Position numbers and translations under genes: made by a program. This document shows positions 63,545 to 64,000 of a stretch of 64,000 nucleotides of DNA, one piece after another. Source of the stretch: Planctomycetaceae bacterium (GTDB lineage: Bacteria > Planctomycetota > Planctomycetia > Pirellulales > Pirellulaceae); NCBI GenBank assembly GCA_002709045.1, contig PAPJ01000012.1, positions 124,001-188,000 of the forward strand, given 5' to 3'. Within the stretch, counting starts at the first letter, position 1. The number at the start of each line of letters is the position of its first letter. The notes under the pieces are model-generated. The model ran no database searches. It was not told the DNA's origin and worked only from the letters and a program-made list of their open reading frames with translations.

Positions 63545-64000
63545 ATGAGCACACCAAACGGCTACCACCAGCAGTACCTTGAAGTTGATGTCACAACAGG
63601 CAACACAAAATACCATCGACTATCCACAAAACTCCTCAAACAAACCATTGGTGGAAGCGGACTTGGCACGCAGCTGTTGATCGATCACCAGGCCTGGAAG
63701 TATGATCCCCTATCTGCCGAAGCAAGTATTGTTTTTGCCTTTAGTCCCCTTGTGGGCAGCCCATTAACGACCAGCGCCAAATTCGCCGTCGTGAGTCGTA
63801 GTCCTCTAACCGGCAGGATTAATGATTCCCTAGCCAGCAGTACTTTTGCGATTGCCGGAAAACGAACTGGAAACGATGCTCTACTAATCAAAGGCCGTGC
63901 AGCGTCACCGTCTGTTTTGGTTATTAATGAAGATAAGGTTGAACTCCAACCTGCTGACCAGTTGTGGGGCCTTTCGGCCGAAGAAGCAGAGGAAAAGCTA
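63545..64000 (+). CDS. Aldehyde:ferredoxin oxidoreductase, N-terminal part (cut by the window)
   Basis: The frame is open from ATG at 63545 to the window end (152 residues). It matches the N-terminal domain of the tungsten AOR family: YLEVDVTTGNTKYHRLS at the start, the IGGSGLGTQLLID segment near residue 35 and FSPLVGSPLTTSAKFAVVSRSPLTGRINDS near 67-97, which places the bis-pterin. The Fe-S cysteines lie beyond the window. The single base between this gene and the MoaD-like stop implies one operon. Confidence 0.9.
   Translation, partial: MSTPNGYHQQYLEVDVTTGNTKYHRLSTKLLKQTIGGSGLGTQLLIDHQAWKYDPLSAEASIVFAFSPLVGSPLTTSAKFAVVSRSPLTGRINDSLASSTFAIAGKRTGNDALLIKGRAASPSVLVINEDKVELQPADQLWGLSAEEAEEKL

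Overview
The window looks like a piece of a planctomycete chromosome of moderate GC content (I judge somewhat under 50% by eye; not computed). Supporting signs are formylmethanofuran dehydrogenase (Fwd/Fhc) genes outside an archaeal context, a DUF1080 secreted protein, several PIG-L deacetylases, squalene-cyclase-like repeat proteins, very large FtsX-type permeases, short overlapping gene pairs and many starts without a Shine-Dalgarno sequence. The species cannot be named from the sequence, and an uncultured relative is possible. There is no CRISPR array, no rRNA, no intact transposase and no integrase.

Layout. 1-5.5 kb: an envelope energy-transduction operon (vWA protein tail, TPR protein, ExbB/TolQ-like channel, two ExbD/TolR-like proteins, TPR lipoprotein). 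5.5-12.9 kb: mainly metabolic genes (proB, an unusual NagB-like/PIG-L fusion facing a normal nagB, a long Bacteroidetes-type purF, trmB, a FabZ-like dehydratase and a 32-residue basic protein with a bL37-like motif). 13.1-19 kb: a terpenoid-type cluster (radical SAM enzyme, squalene-hopene-cyclase homologue with an intact DxDD acid motif, DUF116-polyprenyl synthetase fusion, chorismate-lyase-like DUF98 protein) closed by a terminator. 19-27.7 kb: DUF3311 and sodium-symporter pair, a lone rpsR with its own leader and terminator, a 4HBT thioesterase, a prenyltransferase-beta-like repeat protein and an ABC transporter pair. 27.7-35.9 kb: mixed metabolism (PIG-L deacetylase, duplicated-fold transporter, TIM-barrel isomerase, queF, queE, Gfo/Idh dehydrogenase, class III aminotransferase), ending in an initiator tRNA gene.

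35.93-40.93 kb: a 5 kb segment flanked by an exact 30-bp direct repeat, one copy being the 3' end of the initiator tRNA gene. This is the signature of tRNA-targeted integration. It carries a PPOX-type flavin protein, a penicillin-acylase-family hydrolase without a visible signal peptide, a PLP threonine-dehydratase-like enzyme and gene debris, but no recombinase.

41-48.8 kb: HtrA protease, DksA/TraR protein, nucleoside hydrolase, trpD, an MFS transporter, a 3-hydroxyisobutyrate-dehydrogenase-like enzyme and a short Hsp70. 48.8-57.7 kb: an island for a molybdenum/tungsten formylmethanofuran dehydrogenase: moeA, a moeA-PBP fusion and mobA on the plus strand; fwdC, fwdA, fwdB and fwdD on the minus strand. 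FwdB keeps its Fe-S cysteines and active-site Cys, so it looks redox-competent, unlike the cofactor-free FhcB of methylotrophic proteobacteria. 58-64 kb: two tandem purine nucleoside phosphorylases, a vWA lipoprotein with a small coiled-coil partner, a VOC protein, a DUF1080 protein, and a MoaD-like protein immediately followed by an aldehyde:ferredoxin oxidoreductase gene cut by the window edge. The last two fit the molybdopterin theme.
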